Shown here one piece after another: positions 5,545 to 6,383 of a stretch of DNA of 6,383 bases. The notes under the pieces are model-generated. The model made no database searches. It saw only the letters and a program-made list of their open reading frames with translations, and was not told the DNA's origin. The stretch spans positions 1-6,383 of the forward strand of contig JAKEEN010000243.1 of the NCBI GenBank assembly GCA_022616575.1, written 5' to 3'. Origin of the DNA: Flammeovirgaceae bacterium. Its GTDB lineage: Bacteria > Bacteroidota > Bacteroidia > Cytophagales > Cyclobacteriaceae. The position numbers and the translations under genes are program-made. Position 1 is the stretch's first letter. Each line of letters opens with the position of its first letter.

Positions 5545-6383
5545 TTGAATTCATTCGGCACACAATTTCGTATCACTACTTTCGGTGAATCGCACGGTCC
5601 GGCAATTGGTGTAGTCATTGATGGCTGTCCGGCAGGACTGGAAATAGATGAAACCTTCATTCAATCCGAACTTGACCGAAGAAAGCCGGGGCAATCCAAA
5701 ATTACTACCCAACGAAAAGAAGACGATTCATTTCAAATCCTATCGGGTTTTTTTGAAGGTAAAACAACCGGGGCGCCTATTGCCATCACCATTGCCAACA
5801 CTGACCAGCGAAGCAAAGATTACAGTCATTTAGAAAATACATTTCGGCCTTCACATGCCGATTATACGTATGAAGCAAAGTATGGCCATCGCGACTACCG
5901 GGGCGGAGGAAGGAGTTCTGCGCGGGAAACAGCAGCTCGTGTTGCAGCGGGGGCCATCGCCAAACTTTTGCTGAGAAAATATTCTGTCATCATTCAGGCA
6001 TATGTTTCAAAGGTAGGTGAAATTTCATCGCCTCCTTACACACAATTGGATTTAACAAAAACAGAAGACAACATGGTTCGTTGCCCTGATGTATCCACGG
6101 CCGAAAAAATGATCGCTCTTATTGATACTATAAGATTAAGCCGCGATACAATTGGTGGTGTAGTTACCTGTGTGGTAAAAAATATGCCTGTTGGCTTAGG
6201 CGAACCTGTATTTAATAAATTGCATGCCGCCTTAGGAAATGCTATGCTGAGTATCAATGCTGTAAAAGGGTTTGAATATGGAAGTGGCTTTGATGGTGTT
6301 AAACTCAAAGGTTCTGAACACAATGACGAGTTTATCAATGAGTCAGGAAAAATTAAAACCAGGACGAATTACTCGGGAGGTAT
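5545..6383 (+). CDS. aroC: Chorismate synthase, N-terminal part (cut by right edge)
   Basis: AroC converts 5-enolpyruvylshikimate-3-phosphate to chorismate, the last step of the shikimate pathway, using reduced FMN as cofactor in the cytoplasm. The frame is open from 5545 to the right edge (279 codons plus two bases), with roughly the last quarter missing. The family signatures are clear: [17 protein letters not shown] at 2-18 with the invariant H17, RRKPGQS at 45-51, RPSHADYTY at 101-109 with the second conserved histidine H104, and [13 protein letters not shown] at 117-129. DTIGGVV follows at 201-207, then [19 protein letters not shown] at 231-249 and TNYSGG at 274-279. The start is TTG at 5545: an in-frame TAA lies at 5530-5532, no ATG or GTG occurs between it and the conserved N-terminus, and the first in-frame methionine is residue 177. 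The gene lies 76 bases after the BatD-like gene, separated by the inverted repeat. Confidence 0.96.
   Translation, partial: MNSFGTQFRITTFGESHGPAIGVVIDGCPAGLEIDETFIQSELDRRKPGQSKITTQRKEDDSFQILSGFFEGKTTGAPIAITIANTDQRSKDYSHLENTFRPSHADYTYEAKYGHRDYRGGGRSSARETAARVAAGAIAKLLLRKYSVIIQAYVSKVGEISSPPYTQLDLTKTEDNMVRCPDVSTAEKMIALIDTIRLSRDTIGGVVTCVVKNMPVGLGEPVFNKLHAALGNAMLSINAVKGFEYGSGFDGVKLKGSEHNDEFINESGKIKTRTNYSGG

Noticed and set aside
5648..5833. 61-codon plus-strand open frame starting with ATG near the start of aroC
   Set aside because: It is out of frame inside the chorismate synthase coding region, whose own frame carries every expected motif.
6036..6338. 100-codon minus-strand open frame
   Set aside because: It lies wholly antisense to well-conserved aroC sequence and shows no family resemblance.
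1..6383. CRISPR array, insertion sequence, tRNA/rRNA gene, toxin-antitoxin or defence system
   Set aside because: No direct repeats with spacers, transposase motifs, terminal inverted repeats, cloverleaf sequence or defence-protein motifs were seen; the coding space is accounted for by recognised housekeeping and envelope genes plus one small unknown.

Overview
The window looks like ordinary chromosomal DNA from a Bacteroidota bacterium, probably of the Cytophagales (for example a Cyclobacteriaceae-like genome). The grounds are the moderate-to-low GC content, the near absence of Shine-Dalgarno sequences, promoter-like TAnnTTTG elements, and the families present, including a BatD-type protein and a short form of QueG. 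This placement is inference from the style of the sequence, not from a marker gene search.

Layout, left to right. Positions 1-452 (minus) hold the N-terminal half of a ZIP-family metal transporter that runs off the left edge. Three bases away, 456-1484 (minus) encodes a membrane-anchored ApbE flavin transferase, so the two form a likely operon. A divergent intergenic region (1485-1626) contains a small array with 7-base periodicity. Then ruvB (1627-2661, Holliday-junction motor) and queG (2674-3609, epoxyqueuosine reductase) follow on the plus strand with a 12-base gap. At 3705-3890 (minus) lies a 61-residue protein of unknown function. It is followed on its own strand by two tandem hairpins with U-tracts that look like intrinsic terminators. 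Divergent from it, about 3969-5468 (plus) encodes a BatD-like exported, C-terminally anchored protein. After an intergenic inverted repeat built from 7-base-periodic units comes the 5' two-thirds or so of aroC (5545 to the right edge, plus, TTG start), encoding chorismate synthase.

The genes do not form one pathway. They are housekeeping or envelope functions: DNA recombination, tRNA modification, aromatic biosynthesis, flavinylation of exported proteins and metal transport. I found no mobile element, CRISPR array, RNA gene, defence system or obviously new multi-gene system. The items most worth a second look are the heptad-phased intergenic repeats in two places, the orphan small protein with its double terminator, and the start-codon questions for aroC and the BatD-like gene.
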